Positions 15,194 through 23,610 of a stretch of DNA of 44,749 nt are shown piece by piece. The stretch is from an uncultured Devosia sp. Its GTDB lineage: Bacteria > Pseudomonadota > Alphaproteobacteria > Rhizobiales > Devosiaceae. Below the pieces are notes generated by a model. It was not told the origin of the DNA and searched no databases. It saw only the letters and a program-made list of their open reading frames with translations. The DNA lies in contig NZ_CAMLHM010000033.1 of assembly GCF_946479885.1 (NCBI RefSeq), positions 1 to 44,749 of the forward strand, given 5' to 3'. The number at the start of each line of letters is the position of its first letter. The first letter of the stretch is position 1. The translations under genes and the position numbers were made by a program.

Positions 15194-16225
15194 CTACCGC
15201 CCGCCGCCGATATTGCGGTTGCGCTGCCCGATGCCGCCGGTCCCATAGGGATAATCCGACATCTCCGGCTTGCTCGCCGCACTCAGCGTCGCGATCTCCT
15301 CGGCCGTCAGTACCAGCCTGGCTGCGCCCAGGTTGTCCTTGAGCTGGTCGGTCGTGCGTGCCCCAAGGATCACCGACGTCACCGCCGGCTGTGCCGCCAC
15401 CCAGGCCAAAGCCACCTGCGCCATGCTGGCGCCACGGGCCTTGGCGATGTCCTCCACTGCGCCGATGACCTCCCAGGTCTGGACATTGGCATTGCGCTTC
15501 TCGAATGCTTCCATGCCGCGCTTGGGGTTTTCGCCCAGCCGCGTTGCGCCCGTGGGCATCTGGTCGCGCTTGTACTTGCCCGACAGCCAGCCGCCGCCCA
15601 GAGGCGACCAGGGCAGCAGGCCGATATTGGCGTCGAGCGAAGCCGGCACCACTTCGTGTTCGATATCGCGCACCAGCAGATTGTATTGCGGCTGCAGCGT
15701 TACCGGCGGCTGATAGCCATTGGCTTTGGCCAGCCAGACCGCTTTGGTCAGCTGCCAGCCCAGGAAGTTGGAGAAGCCATAATAGGCAATCTTGCCTGAT
15801 CGAATCGAGTCATCGAGAAAGCGCAGCGTTTCCTCGAGCGGGGTCAGCGCGTCGAAGGCGTGCATCTGGTAGAGGTCGATATGCTCCACCCCCAGCCGCT
15901 TCAGCGAGGCATCCAGCGCCTCGCGCAGGTTCTTGCGCGACAGGCCCAGATGGTTCGGCCCATCACCCATGGGAAACCGCCCCTTGGTGGTGATCACCAA
16001 ATCCCGCAGCACGCCCGGCTTGCTCTTGAGCCAACGCCCGATGATCTCCTCGGACACGCCGGCGCTATAGACATTGGCGGTATCGATGAAATTGCCGCCC
16101 GCCGCGACATAGTCGTCCATCAGCCGGAACGAGGTGGCTTCGTCCGATTCTGCGCCAAACGTCATGGTGCCGAGGCAATAGGCTGAAACGACGGCGCCGC
16201 TATTACCGAGCTTGCGATATTCCAT
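15194..16225 (-). CDS. Aldo/keto reductase
   Basis: This is a 343-residue NADPH-dependent aldo/keto reductase with a TIM-barrel fold. The catalytic tetrad is visible as D48 and Y53 (FIDTANVY), K81 (ITTKG) and H122 (YQMHAFD). Near the C-terminus, TSVILGARTTDQLKDNL is the usual phosphate-binding segment for NADPH. The physiological substrate is unknown. The ATG at 16225 is preferred over an upstream start because AGGAGG lies 8 bases before it. It is transcribed convergently with dprA and divergently from topA. Confidence 0.92.
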   Translation of the reverse strand: MEYRKLGNSGAVVSAYCLGTMTFGAESDEATSFRLMDDYVAAGGNFIDTANVYSAGVSEEIIGRWLKSKPGVLRDLVITTKGRFPMGDGPNHLGLSRKNLREALDASLKRLGVEHIDLYQMHAFDALTPLEETLRFLDDSIRSGKIAYYGFSNFLGWQLTKAVWLAKANGYQPPVTLQPQYNLLVRDIEHEVVPASLDANIGLLPWSPLGGGWLSGKYKRDQMPTGATRLGENPKRGMEAFEKRNANVQTWEVIGAVEDIAKARGASMAQVALAWVAAQPAVTSVILGARTTDQLKDNLGAARLVLTAEEIATLSAASKPEMSDYPYGTGGIGQRNRNIGGGR

Positions 16226-16407
16226 ATCAAAATCCTCCTGAGGCCCCATGGCGAAGCTCGGCGGACGGCAGCGCGCGGCGCGGACCGGTCAATCGGGGAG
16301 CAATGCACAGAATGGGGCGATGCGCAGAACGCGCCCGCTCATTCCTGCACATCTAGTATGGCAGTTGCAAGACACGATCTTGGAGCCTGGCGCCGCGCCA
16401 AAAAATC

Positions 16408-16424
16408 CTCTCTCTAAGAGAGAG
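16408..16424. other. Perfect hairpin (CT)n/(AG)n in the gap upstream of topA
   Basis: The 291-base divergent gap between the aldo/keto reductase and topA holds no gene. At 16408-16414 and 16418-16424 a 7-bp CTCTCTC/GAGAGAG stem closes a TAA loop. It is 26 bases upstream of the putative topA -35 box and could be an operator; it has no T-run and is unlikely to be a terminator. Confidence 0.35.
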
Positions 16425-16449
16425 TGCGATAAGCCCGTCTCAGCCGACA

Positions 16450-16478
16450 TTGACACCGCATCGCGGCTTCACCATGTT
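16450..16478 (+). promoter_or_regulatory. Putative topA promoter
   Basis: A perfect TTGACA (16450-16455) is followed by a 17-base spacer and CATGTT (16473-16478), which matches the -10 consensus only moderately. Transcription would start near 16485, about 32 bases before the topA ATG. The assignment rests on box match and spacing only. Confidence 0.45.
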
Positions 16479-16516
16479 GCGCCACTTCTTACAGAGCGTT
16501 GCGGAACGGGTATTTC

Positions 16517-19138
16517 ATGAAGGTCGTTGTCGTTGAAAGTCCGGCTAAGGCCAAGACAATCAACAAATATCTGGGTTCAGGCTATGAAGTCCTGGCCTCC
16601 TTCGGCCATGTCCGTGACCTGCCGGCCAAGGACGGCTCCGTGCGTCCGGACGAAGATTTCGCCATGTCCTGGGAAGTCGACACCGCCTCCAAGAAGCGTC
16701 TGGGCGACATTGCATCGGCCCTCAAGGGCGCCGACGGCTTGATCCTGGCGACCGACCCTGATCGCGAAGGCGAAGCCATTTCCTGGCACGTGCTCGATGT
16801 GCTGCGCCAGAAGAAGGCGCTCAAGAAGGATACCCCCGTCCAGCGCGTGGTGTTCAACGCCATCACCAAGGATGCCGTCACCGCCGCGATGGCCAAGCCG
16901 CGCGAAATCGACATGCCGCTGGTCGATGCCTACCTGGCCCGCCGCGCCCTCGATTATCTCGTGGGCTTCACCCTGTCGCCGATCCTGTGGCGCAAGCTGC
17001 CCGGTTCGCGTTCGGCCGGCCGTGTGCAATCGGTTGCCTTGCGCCTGGTTTCCGACCGCGAAGCCGAGATCGAGAAGTTCAGGGCGGACGAATATTGGTC
17101 CGTCGAGGCCAAGCTGGCGCAGTCCGGCAAGAGCTTCCTCGCTCGCCTGTTCTCGGTCGATGGCAAGAAGACCGACAAGCTCGACATCAAGACCGGCGAG
17201 AACGCCGCCGAGCTCAAAAAGCTCATCGAGGCCGGCCAGTTCAACGTGAGCTCGGTCGACAAGAAGCCGACCAAGCGCAACCCCTATGCGCCCTTCACCA
17301 CGTCGAGCCTGCAGCAGGATGCCTCGTCGCGCCTGGGGCTGTCGCCCAACCGCACCATGCAGATCGCCCAGCGGCTCTACGAAGACGGCCTCATCACCTA
17401 TATGCGTACCGACGCCGTGCAGATGGCCCCAGAAGGCATCGCCATGGCCCGTTCGGTCATCGGCAAGTATTTCGGCGAGGAGTATCTCCCCGAAAAGGCG
17501 CGCATCTACCAGACCAAGGCCAAGAACGCCCAGGAGGCGCACGAGGCCATCCGTCCCACGGATATGTTCAAGCGCCCCGAGCAGCTCAACCTCGATGCCG
17601 ACCAGGCCAAGCTCTATGGCCTGATCTGGCGCCGCACTCTGGCGTCGCAGATGCGCTCCGCCGAGATCGATCGCACCACCGTCGATATAGCGGTCAACGT
17701 CCCCGGCCGCGCCGTCGAACTGCGCGCGGTGGGCTCGGTCGTCACCTTCCCGGGCTTCCTCAAGCTCTGGGGCGTCGAAGCCAAGTCGGACGAAGACACC
17801 GAGGAAGAAGACGATCGCGAATTGCCCGCGCTGGCTGTTGGCGACAAGCCGGCCTTGCAGGCCGTCGAAATCGAGCAGCATTTCACGCAGCCGCCGAGCC
17901 GCTATACCGAAGCCAGCCTCATCAAGAAGATGGAAGAGCTCGGCATCGGCCGCCCGTCGACCTATGCCGCAACGCTGACCACGCTCAAGGACCGTGACTA
18001 TGTCCGCCTCGAGGGCAAGGCACTGCATCCGGAAGATCGCGGCCGCATCGTCACGGCGTTCCTCGAGAGCTTCTTCACGCGCTATGTCGAATACGGCTTC
18101 ACGGCCGGCCTCGAGGAGCAGCTCGATCAAGTTTCGGCCGGCGAACTCGAATACAAGACGGTGCTGCGTGATTTCTGGAAGGACTTCACCGCCGCCACCG
18201 ACGAGATCAAGGATCTCCGCGTCTCCGAAGTGCTCGACGCGCTCAACGACCTCCTGGCCAGCCGCATCTTCCCGCCCAAGGAAGACGGCTCCGATCCGCG
18301 CCGCTGCCCCACCTGCGGCACTGGCCAGCTCTCGCTGAAACTCGGCAAGTTTGGCGCCTTCATCGGCTGCTCCAACTATCCTGAATGCAAGCACACGATG
18401 CAGCTTTCGGACGCGGCCAATGGCCAGTCGTCAGAAGCCGCTGCCGGCGACGGCGTGCTCGGTACCGATCCGGAATCCGGCGAGGAGGTTTTCCTCAAGT
18501 CCGGCCGCTTCGGCCCCTATGTGCAGCTTGGCGACGGCAAGGAACCCAAGCGTTCGTCCCTGCCCAAGGGCTGGGAAGCCGCGTCACTGACGCTCGAAGC
18601 TGCCCTCAAGCTGCTGTCGCTGCCGCGCGAAGTCGGGCTGCACCCAGAGACGGGCCTGCCCATCTCGGCCGGCATCGGTCGCTATGGCCCCTTCGTGCTG
18701 CATGATGGCAAATATGCCAACCTGCCCGATGTCGAAGAAGTCTGGCAGGTCGGCATCAACCGCGCCGTCGACCTCATCGCCCAGAAAGCTGCTGGCGGCT
18801 TCAAGCGCGGCGGTGGCACCGCCATCGCGGCCATCCAGACCTTCGAGCACGACAATGGCCCCATCAGCGTCCGCGCCGGCCGCTACGGGCCCTACGTCAA
18901 CCAGGGCAAGGTCAATGCCACCATCCCCAAGGACGTCAAGCCCGAGGATGTGACGCTGGATCAGGCCGTGCAATGGATCGCGGCGCGCGCCGAAGCCACC
19001 GGCACCAAGGTCAAGAAAGCTCCGGCCAAGAAAGCCGCAGCCAAGAAGCCAGCCGCCAAGGCGACGGCGGCGAAAAAGCCCGCCGCCAAGAAGGCCGCGC
19101 CAGCGAAGAAAGTAAAGGCCGAAGACGTTCCGTTTTAG
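16517..19138 (+). CDS. topA: DNA topoisomerase I
   Basis: This is a type IA topoisomerase that relaxes negative supercoils. The 873-residue protein has an N-terminal TOPRIM domain (VVVVESPAKAKTI and DPDREGEAISWH), the catalytic tyrosine Y295 in GLITYMRTDA, one four-cysteine zinc ribbon (C597, C600, C618, C624), and C-terminal repeats with SGRFGPYVQ, IGRYGPFVL and AGRYGPYVN. It ends in a roughly 35-residue Lys/Ala-rich, histone H1-like tail before AEDVPF. The ATG at 16517 is used rather than a TTG 18 bases upstream, since the family starts MKVVVVESPAKAKTI. It is monocistronic here; a YjhX/TopAI-like inhibitor gene lies 14 kb upstream in the same window. Confidence 0.97.
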   Translation: MKVVVVESPAKAKTINKYLGSGYEVLASFGHVRDLPAKDGSVRPDEDFAMSWEVDTASKKRLGDIASALKGADGLILATDPDREGEAISWHVLDVLRQKKALKKDTPVQRVVFNAITKDAVTAAMAKPREIDMPLVDAYLARRALDYLVGFTLSPILWRKLPGSRSAGRVQSVALRLVSDREAEIEKFRADEYWSVEAKLAQSGKSFLARLFSVDGKKTDKLDIKTGENAAELKKLIEAGQFNVSSVDKKPTKRNPYAPFTTSSLQQDASSRLGLSPNRTMQIAQRLYEDGLITYMRTDAVQMAPEGIAMARSVIGKYFGEEYLPEKARIYQTKAKNAQEAHEAIRPTDMFKRPEQLNLDADQAKLYGLIWRRTLASQMRSAEIDRTTVDIAVNVPGRAVELRAVGSVVTFPGFLKLWGVEAKSDEDTEEEDDRELPALAVGDKPALQAVEIEQHFTQPPSRYTEASLIKKMEELGIGRPSTYAATLTTLKDRDYVRLEGKALHPEDRGRIVTAFLESFFTRYVEYGFTAGLEEQLDQVSAGELEYKTVLRDFWKDFTAATDEIKDLRVSEVLDALNDLLASRIFPPKEDGSDPRRCPTCGTGQLSLKLGKFGAFIGCSNYPECKHTMQLSDAANGQSSEAAAGDGVLGTDPESGEEVFLKSGRFGPYVQLGDGKEPKRSSLPKGWEAASLTLEAALKLLSLPREVGLHPETGLPISAGIGRYGPFVLHDGKYANLPDVEEVWQVGINRAVDLIAQKAAGGFKRGGGTAIAAIQTFEHDNGPISVRAGRYGPYVNQGKVNATIPKDVKPEDVTLDQAVQWIAARAEATGTKVKKAPAKKAAAKKPAAKATAAKKPAAKKAAPAKKVKAEDVPF

Positions 19139-19162
19139 GAGCATCTCGTCCCTCCACCCACC

Positions 19163-19190
19163 GCGTTCCCTCGGGCTTGACCCGAGGGCC
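19163..19190. repeat. Left inverted repeat of the GIY-YIG unit (family D)
   Basis: This 28-base sequence contains an 8-bp hairpin, CCCTCGGG/CCCGAGGG with loop CTTGA. It is a perfect inverse of 19508-19535. It lies 24 bases after the topA stop and 4 bases beyond the stop of the GIY-YIG gene, so it may also end both transcripts. Confidence 0.85.
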
Positions 19191-19194
19191 CCTC

Positions 19195-19485
19195 TCAACT
19201 GTGCACAATCAGAGCATAGAGGTCATCCCACTCGGGATTATCCTTCTCGATCAGGGCATCCTTCCACTCCCGCACCCAGTGCTTGACGTTCCGCTCGCGT
19301 TGCATCGCCCGCCGAATGTCCTGATGTTCTTCGAAATACACTAGCAGGTGGCAGTGGTGCTCCTTGGTGAAGCTGGGCACAACCTCGTTCTTGTGCTGCC
19401 AAATGCGCTGAACGAGGTTGGTCGTCGAGCCGACATAAATCGTCCCGAATTTCCTATTCGCCATGATGTAGACCCAGGCCGCCAT
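19195..19485 (-). CDS. Single-domain GIY-YIG nuclease
   Basis: This is a 96-residue stand-alone GIY-YIG domain of the type often annotated as an excinuclease ABC subunit C-like or UPF0213 protein. The signature halves are VYIMA (5-9) and TIYVGST (15-21), with the catalytic arginine probably R27 in LVQRIWQHK and a probable metal-binding glutamate in YFEEHQD (50-56). The C-terminal REWKDALIEKDNPEWDDLY is typical. The ATG at 19485 is chosen; a longer frame to 19551 reads through the right inverted repeat as CVPSGLTRGP and looks like repeat translated by chance. No ribosome-binding site is clear. Cellular function of such proteins is not established; association with the flanking repeats is the main clue. 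Confidence 0.88.
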   Translation of the reverse strand: MAAWVYIMANRKFGTIYVGSTTNLVQRIWQHKNEVVPSFTKEHHCHLLVYFEEHQDIRRAMQRERNVKHWVREWKDALIEKDNPEWDDLYALIVHS

Positions 19486-19507
19486 GCGCCAATTTGATGT
19501 GGCGAAA

Positions 19508-19535
19508 GGCCCTCGGGTCAAGCCCGAGGGAACGC
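19508..19535. repeat. Right inverted repeat of the GIY-YIG unit (family D)
   Basis: This is a perfect 28-base inverse of 19163-19190 with the same internal hairpin. It lies 22 bases upstream of the GIY-YIG start, so the promoter or ribosome-binding region of that gene must lie within or beyond it. Confidence 0.85.
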
Positions 19536-19581
19536 AGCGTGTGTGACCCATACGGCGTCACACCGCAACAAGCGCTGAAGT

Positions 19582-19962
19582 CTAGTTTTCCAGCATCGTC
19601 TCGGTATGCAAAGCGCATTTCCAGCGCTTGCCGTCGCGCACCCACGTGCTGCTGTCGGCGCAACGCAGGTCCATCGCCTTGCCGCCCATCTCGCCCTTCT
19701 GGTGCACCTTGTAGGCGACGATAGCGGTGTCGTCGGACGGGAAGATCACGTTCAGATCGCTGAACTTGAAGCTCTCCAGCGTCCATTTGCCGTCTTCGGT
19801 CATCGCCTCGTACTTGTCGGGATCGATCTTCATGGCGCCCATGGGACCGGTAATGAGACAGTCGTCGGCAATCATGGTCTTGGCGAGTTTGGCATCCTTG
19901 TCGACCATGGACTGCCAGAACCTGGTCTCCAGATCGACGATGGTTTGCTTGTTTTCCTGCAT
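19582..19962 (-). CDS. NTF2-like (SnoaL/DUF4440-type) protein
   Basis: This is a 126-residue single-domain protein of the NTF2-like cone fold, as in DUF4440 and SnoaL-type families. The N-terminal helix pattern is IVDLETRFWQSMVDKDAKLA, followed by MIADDCLITGPMG and a C-terminal STWVRDGKRWKCALHTET strand pair. The group includes isomerases, hydratases and many proteins of unknown role, so no function is assigned. There is no signal peptide. A good AAAGGAG lies 8 bases before the ATG at 19962. It stands alone between the GIY-YIG unit and a dipeptidase gene on the same strand. Confidence 0.82.
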   Translation of the reverse strand: MQENKQTIVDLETRFWQSMVDKDAKLAKTMIADDCLITGPMGAMKIDPDKYEAMTEDGKWTLESFKFSDLNVIFPSDDTAIVAYKVHQKGEMGGKAMDLRCADSSTWVRDGKRWKCALHTETMLEN

Positions 19963-20009
19963 GGCCGTTCTCCTTTCTCGGAAAACGGCCGGCGCCGGGT
20001 GAGGTTCCG

Positions 20010-21056
20010 CTAGCCCATCACCCGCTCGACCATCTTCAGCCAGTTGCCCATGGCGATCTTGCCGACCAACTCGGACCCATAGCCCTTGTCGAGCAGCGCC
20101 TGCAGCAGCTTCTGCACGCCGGTGACGTCGCCGATCACACCAGGCATCATCGCCCCGTCGAAATCGGACCCCAGGGCGACGCCGTCCTCGCCCAGCGCCT
20201 CCACCAGCGCATCGACATGGCGCACCAGGATCTCCAGCTCGGTATCGGCGACGAACTTGCCGTCCGGCCGCAGGAAGCCGGTGGCAAAGTTGAGGCCCAC
20301 CAGGCCGCCGCTCTCGCGGATCGCAGCAAGCTGCCAGTCCACCAGGTTGCGGGCATGCGGGCAGATGGCGAAGACATTGGAATGGGTCGCCACCAGCGGA
20401 TGGCTGCTGATCGCGGCCACGTCGCGAAAGCCGGCGGCGTTGAGATGGCTGAGGTCAACCATCACGCCCATGGCGTTGCAAACCCGCACCAGCTCCTTGC
20501 CGGCATCGGTCAGGCCCGGTCCGATATCAGGATCGACATTGAAGCGGAACGGTACGCCGGTGCCAAAGGCATTGGCCCGGCTCCAGGTGATGCCGATGGA
20601 GCGCAGACCGGCCGCGTAGAGCACATCGAGCGAGCGGAAATCGGTGTCGATGGCCTCGGCACCCTCGATGTGGAAGATCGCCGCCAGCGTGTCCCGCTCA
20701 ATGGCCGAGCGCAACTCGGCGCCATTGCGGCACACGGCCAGCGCTCCTGCCCGTTCGAGCCGGAACAGCACCGAGGCCATGCCATTGGTCGAGGCGAGCG
20801 CGTCAGCGATGGCCAGTTCGGGCGGCAGGTTCGGATCGAGCCCTGCCGGTCCGCCGCTGATACCAGCCAGGTTGCTCTTGAGCGGCGGCGGGAACATGGC
20901 GAAGAACCCGCCCTTCATCCCGCCGGCCTTGGCCCGCGGCAGGTCGATATGGCCTTCCTTGCTGCCCGCGATGAACGGCCGTTCCTTGTCCGCCCCCGGC
21001 GCCTCCAGCAGGCGCAGCAAGGTGTCGTTATGGCCGTCGAAGAAGGGGATGGTCAT
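20010..21056 (-). CDS. Membrane dipeptidase family (peptidase M19) protein
   Basis: This is a 348-residue zinc dipeptidase of the renal dipeptidase family, which cleaves dipeptides and sometimes D-amino-acid amides. The metal ligands are visible: H9 and D11 in FDGHND, bridging E131 in FHIEGAEAID, H204 in VDLSHLN and H225 in VATHSN, with LGSDFDG near residue 297. No signal peptide is seen, so it is probably cytoplasmic. The start ATG at 21056 has no strong ribosome-binding site. It lies on the minus strand between topA and rnr, with a palindromic repeat upstream. Confidence 0.94.
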   Translation of the reverse strand: MTIPFFDGHNDTLLRLLEAPGADKERPFIAGSKEGHIDLPRAKAGGMKGGFFAMFPPPLKSNLAGISGGPAGLDPNLPPELAIADALASTNGMASVLFRLERAGALAVCRNGAELRSAIERDTLAAIFHIEGAEAIDTDFRSLDVLYAAGLRSIGITWSRANAFGTGVPFRFNVDPDIGPGLTDAGKELVRVCNAMGVMVDLSHLNAAGFRDVAAISSHPLVATHSNVFAICPHARNLVDWQLAAIRESGGLVGLNFATGFLRPDGKFVADTELEILVRHVDALVEALGEDGVALGSDFDGAMMPGVIGDVTGVQKLLQALLDKGYGSELVGKIAMGNWLKMVERVMG

Positions 21057-21121
21057 GGGGTGGTCCGGAGAATCAACAGTCGCAGCACTCTATCACCCTC
21101 AGCCGCTCTCTTAGTCGGGCC

Positions 21122-21254
21122 ACCCTCCCCCTTGCGGGGAGGGCAGCGTCGCTAGGCCCCCTTTGGGCCGTAGCAGAGCTGGGTGGGGGGCGAGAGCCCC
21201 GATATTCGGGCCAGCCGCCCCCCACCCTTGATCCCTCCCCGCAAGGGGGAGGGT
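21122..21254. repeat. Palindromic doublet repeat, family B copy 2
   Basis: The ends are perfect inverted repeats of 22 bases (ACCCTCCCCCTTGCGGGGAGGG at 21122-21143, abbreviated inverse at 21233-21254). An inner pair, GGGTGGGGGGC/GCCCCCCACCC, lies around 21181-21228. It fills most of the 261-base divergent gap between the dipeptidase and rnr and ends 63 bases before the rnr start, so it may carry or disturb their promoters. Confidence 0.78.
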
Positions 21255-21317
21255 GTCGACTGCAATTTCAGCGCCCCATTTGCCGAACACCCCGCCATCC
21301 CCTACATATCGACCAAC

Positions 21318-23606
21318 ATGAAAACTCCCAAAATCACCAAGAAACCCCGCAACACCTCCGGTCCGCGCCGCGCGACATCGCCGCGCGCCAGTGAGCTCCC
21401 CACCCGCGAACAGCTGCTCGAAGCCCTGGCCCAGCAGGCCGATATCAAGGGCAAGCGCGATCTGGCCAAGGTGTTTGGCATCCGGGGCGATATGCGCCGG
21501 CCGTTCAAGGCCATGCTGGCCGAGCTCGAGGGCGAAGGCGTCATCACGCGCACCCGCAAGGCGTTGCGCCGCACCGCCGCCCTGCCCCATGTCACGGTGC
21601 TCGACATTCCCAGCGATGCCGACCCCGACAACATGCATGCCTATCCGGCGCAGTGGAACGAGGAGGAAGGCGACAAGCCCCGCGTCATCGTGCTCCGCGG
21701 TCGCGACGCCCGCGTCGTGCCGGCTCCCGGCGACCGCATCCTGGCCCGCATCGATGCGGGCGACGATGACGTGCCGCACTACACCGCCAAGGCGATGAAG
21801 ATCCTCGACAAGCCGCGGCGCGGCCAGATCGGCATCGTCCGCATGGACGAGGATGGCGCACGCCTCATTCCGGTCGATCGCAAGCAGAAGGAAATGCGCA
21901 TCCCGCTGGGCGATCTGCTTGATGCCGCCGATGGCGATCTCGTCGAAGTCGAGGTCAAGCTCTCCGGCCGGCTGATGATTCCCCGCGCCAAGGTGACGTC
22001 GGTCATCGGCAATCCGGCTTCAGAAGGCGCCGTCAGCCTCATCGCCATCCATAATCTCGAAATCCCCTACAACTTCCCCGCCTCGGTCATCCGCGAAGCC
22101 GAAGAGGCCAAGGAAGCCACGCTCAAGGGCCGCGAAGACTGGCGCGATATTCCGCTGATCACCATCGACCCGTCCGACGCCAAGGATCATGACGACGCGG
22201 TCTATGCGCAGTCCGATGACGATCCCGCCAATCCGGGCGGCCACATCGTTTACGTCGCTATCGCCGACGTGGCGGCTTATGTGCGGCCGGGCACGGCACT
22301 CGATCGCGAGGCCTATCTGCGCGGCAACTCGGTCTATTTCCCCGACCGCGTCGTCCCCATGCTGCCCGAGCGCATTTCCAACGAGCTCTGCTCGCTCAAG
22401 GAAGGCGAGCCGCGCGCTTCGCTGGCCGTGCGCATGGTCATGGGTGCGGATGGCAAGAAGCGCAGCCACACCTTTCATCGCGTGCTGATGCGCTCGGCCG
22501 CCAAGCTCAGCTACCAGCAGGCCCAGGCGGCCATTGATGGCCAGGCCGACGACAAGACCGGCCCGCTGCTCGACCCAGTCCTGCGCCCGCTCTACGCGGC
22601 CTATGATGCCATGGCGTCTGCCCGGGACAAGCGCGGCCCGCTCGACCTCGACCTGCCCGAGCGCAAGATCGTGCTCGATGACAAGGGCATGGTGAAGGAT
22701 ATCCGCATCCCCGAACGCCTCGATGCGCATCGCCTCATCGAAGAGATGATGATCGCGGCCAATGTGGCCGCCGCCGAAACGCTCGAAGCAAAGAAGAGTG
22801 CCCTGCTCTATCGCGTCCATGACGAGCCATCGTCTGAAAAGCTGCAGGCCCTGCGGGACTTCCTCGGCTCGCTCGATATCGCGGTCAAGAAATCCGATTC
22901 TGTCCGTGCCAGCGATTTCAACGGTATCCTCGGCCAGGCCCGCAAGGCCGGCAATGTCGAGCAGGTCAGCGAGATGGTGCTGCGCAGCCAGGCGCAGGCA
23001 GAGTATGCCGCGGAGAATTACGGACATTTCGGCCTCAACCTCGACCGCTATGCCCACTTCACCTCGCCGATCCGCCGCTATGCCGATCTCATCGTCCACC
23101 GCGCTCTGGTTTCGGCCCTGGGTCTGGGGGATGACGGGCTGAGCGAGAACGAGGCCCTGCGCCTGGCCGGCATCGCCCAGCATATTTCCGCCACCGAGCG
23201 CCGGGCCATGATGGCCGAGCGCGAGACCGCTGATCGCCTGCTGGCGCAATTCCTCGCCGCCCAGATCGGCGCCCGCTTCGAAGGCCGCATCTCAGGCGTC
23301 ACCCGCTCGGGCCTGTTCGTGCGGCTGCTCGAAACCGGGGCGGATGGCTTCATTCCGGCCTCGACGCTGGGTGAGGACTTCTATCGCTACACCGAGGACC
23401 AGCAGGCCATGATCGGCGACCGCACGGGCGAGAAATTTGCCCTGGGCGACCGGGTCACCGTCCGCCTGGTCGAGGCCGCCCCCGTTGCCGGCGCGCTGCG
23501 GTTCGAGCTTCTCTCCGAAGGGGCGCGCGGCAATCCGTCATCTGGTCGACGGAACCCGAAGCGCCCATCTAGGAGTTACGGTCCTAAGGGCCGGAAGAAG
23601 AGGTGA
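21318..23606 (+). CDS. rnr: Ribonuclease R
   Basis: RNase R is a processive 3'-to-5' exoribonuclease that degrades structured RNA. The 762-residue product has an N-terminal Lys/Arg-rich start and winged-helix region, cold-shock domains, the RNB domain with the catalytic aspartate cluster D284-D293 (TIDPSDAKDHDDAVY), the FTSPIRRYADLIVHR motif near residue 585, a C-terminal S1 domain (FEGRISGVTRSGLFVRLLE) and a basic tail. The ATG at 21318 is chosen because the longer frame to 21183 reads through a palindromic repeat. DUF983 and rpmG genes follow, a common alphaproteobacterial order. Confidence 0.96.
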   Translation: MKTPKITKKPRNTSGPRRATSPRASELPTREQLLEALAQQADIKGKRDLAKVFGIRGDMRRPFKAMLAELEGEGVITRTRKALRRTAALPHVTVLDIPSDADPDNMHAYPAQWNEEEGDKPRVIVLRGRDARVVPAPGDRILARIDAGDDDVPHYTAKAMKILDKPRRGQIGIVRMDEDGARLIPVDRKQKEMRIPLGDLLDAADGDLVEVEVKLSGRLMIPRAKVTSVIGNPASEGAVSLIAIHNLEIPYNFPASVIREAEEAKEATLKGREDWRDIPLITIDPSDAKDHDDAVYAQSDDDPANPGGHIVYVAIADVAAYVRPGTALDREAYLRGNSVYFPDRVVPMLPERISNELCSLKEGEPRASLAVRMVMGADGKKRSHTFHRVLMRSAAKLSYQQAQAAIDGQADDKTGPLLDPVLRPLYAAYDAMASARDKRGPLDLDLPERKIVLDDKGMVKDIRIPERLDAHRLIEEMMIAANVAAAETLEAKKSALLYRVHDEPSSEKLQALRDFLGSLDIAVKKSDSVRASDFNGILGQARKAGNVEQVSEMVLRSQAQAEYAAENYGHFGLNLDRYAHFTSPIRRYADLIVHRALVSALGLGDDGLSENEALRLAGIAQHISATERRAMMAERETADRLLAQFLAAQIGARFEGRISGVTRSGLFVRLLETGADGFIPASTLGEDFYRYTEDQQAMIGDRTGEKFALGDRVTVRLVEAAPVAGALRFELLSEGARGNPSSGRRNPKRPSRSYGPKGRKKR

Positions 23607-23610
23607 AGCG

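Larger units (their letters stand above)
19163..19535. mobile_element. Candidate repeat-bracketed GIY-YIG element
   Basis: A 373-base unit consists of two perfect 28-base inverted repeats (19163-19190 and 19508-19535) and a single GIY-YIG nuclease gene that fills the space between them. The stop codon lies 4 bases inside the left repeat and the start 22 bases inside the right one. Each repeat is itself a hairpin (CCCTCGGG-CTTGA-CCCGAGGG). The layout resembles REP-associated transposase genes flanked by their REP sequences, with a GIY-YIG enzyme in place of the tyrosine transposase. No target-site duplication is obvious. That it moves is inference. Confidence 0.35.

Noticed and set aside
16577..18394. 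605-codon minus-strand frame antisense to topA
   Set aside because: It lies wholly inside topA, whose motifs are complete; long antisense frames are expected at this GC content.
19163..19190. Simple intrinsic terminator for topA
   Set aside because: It can form a stem but has no T-run, and its perfect inverse at 19508 shows it is a repeat; a role in termination is at most secondary.
19486..19551. N-terminal extension of the GIY-YIG protein (CVPSGLTRGP)
   Set aside because: This is translation of the right inverted repeat; the domain begins after the internal ATG.
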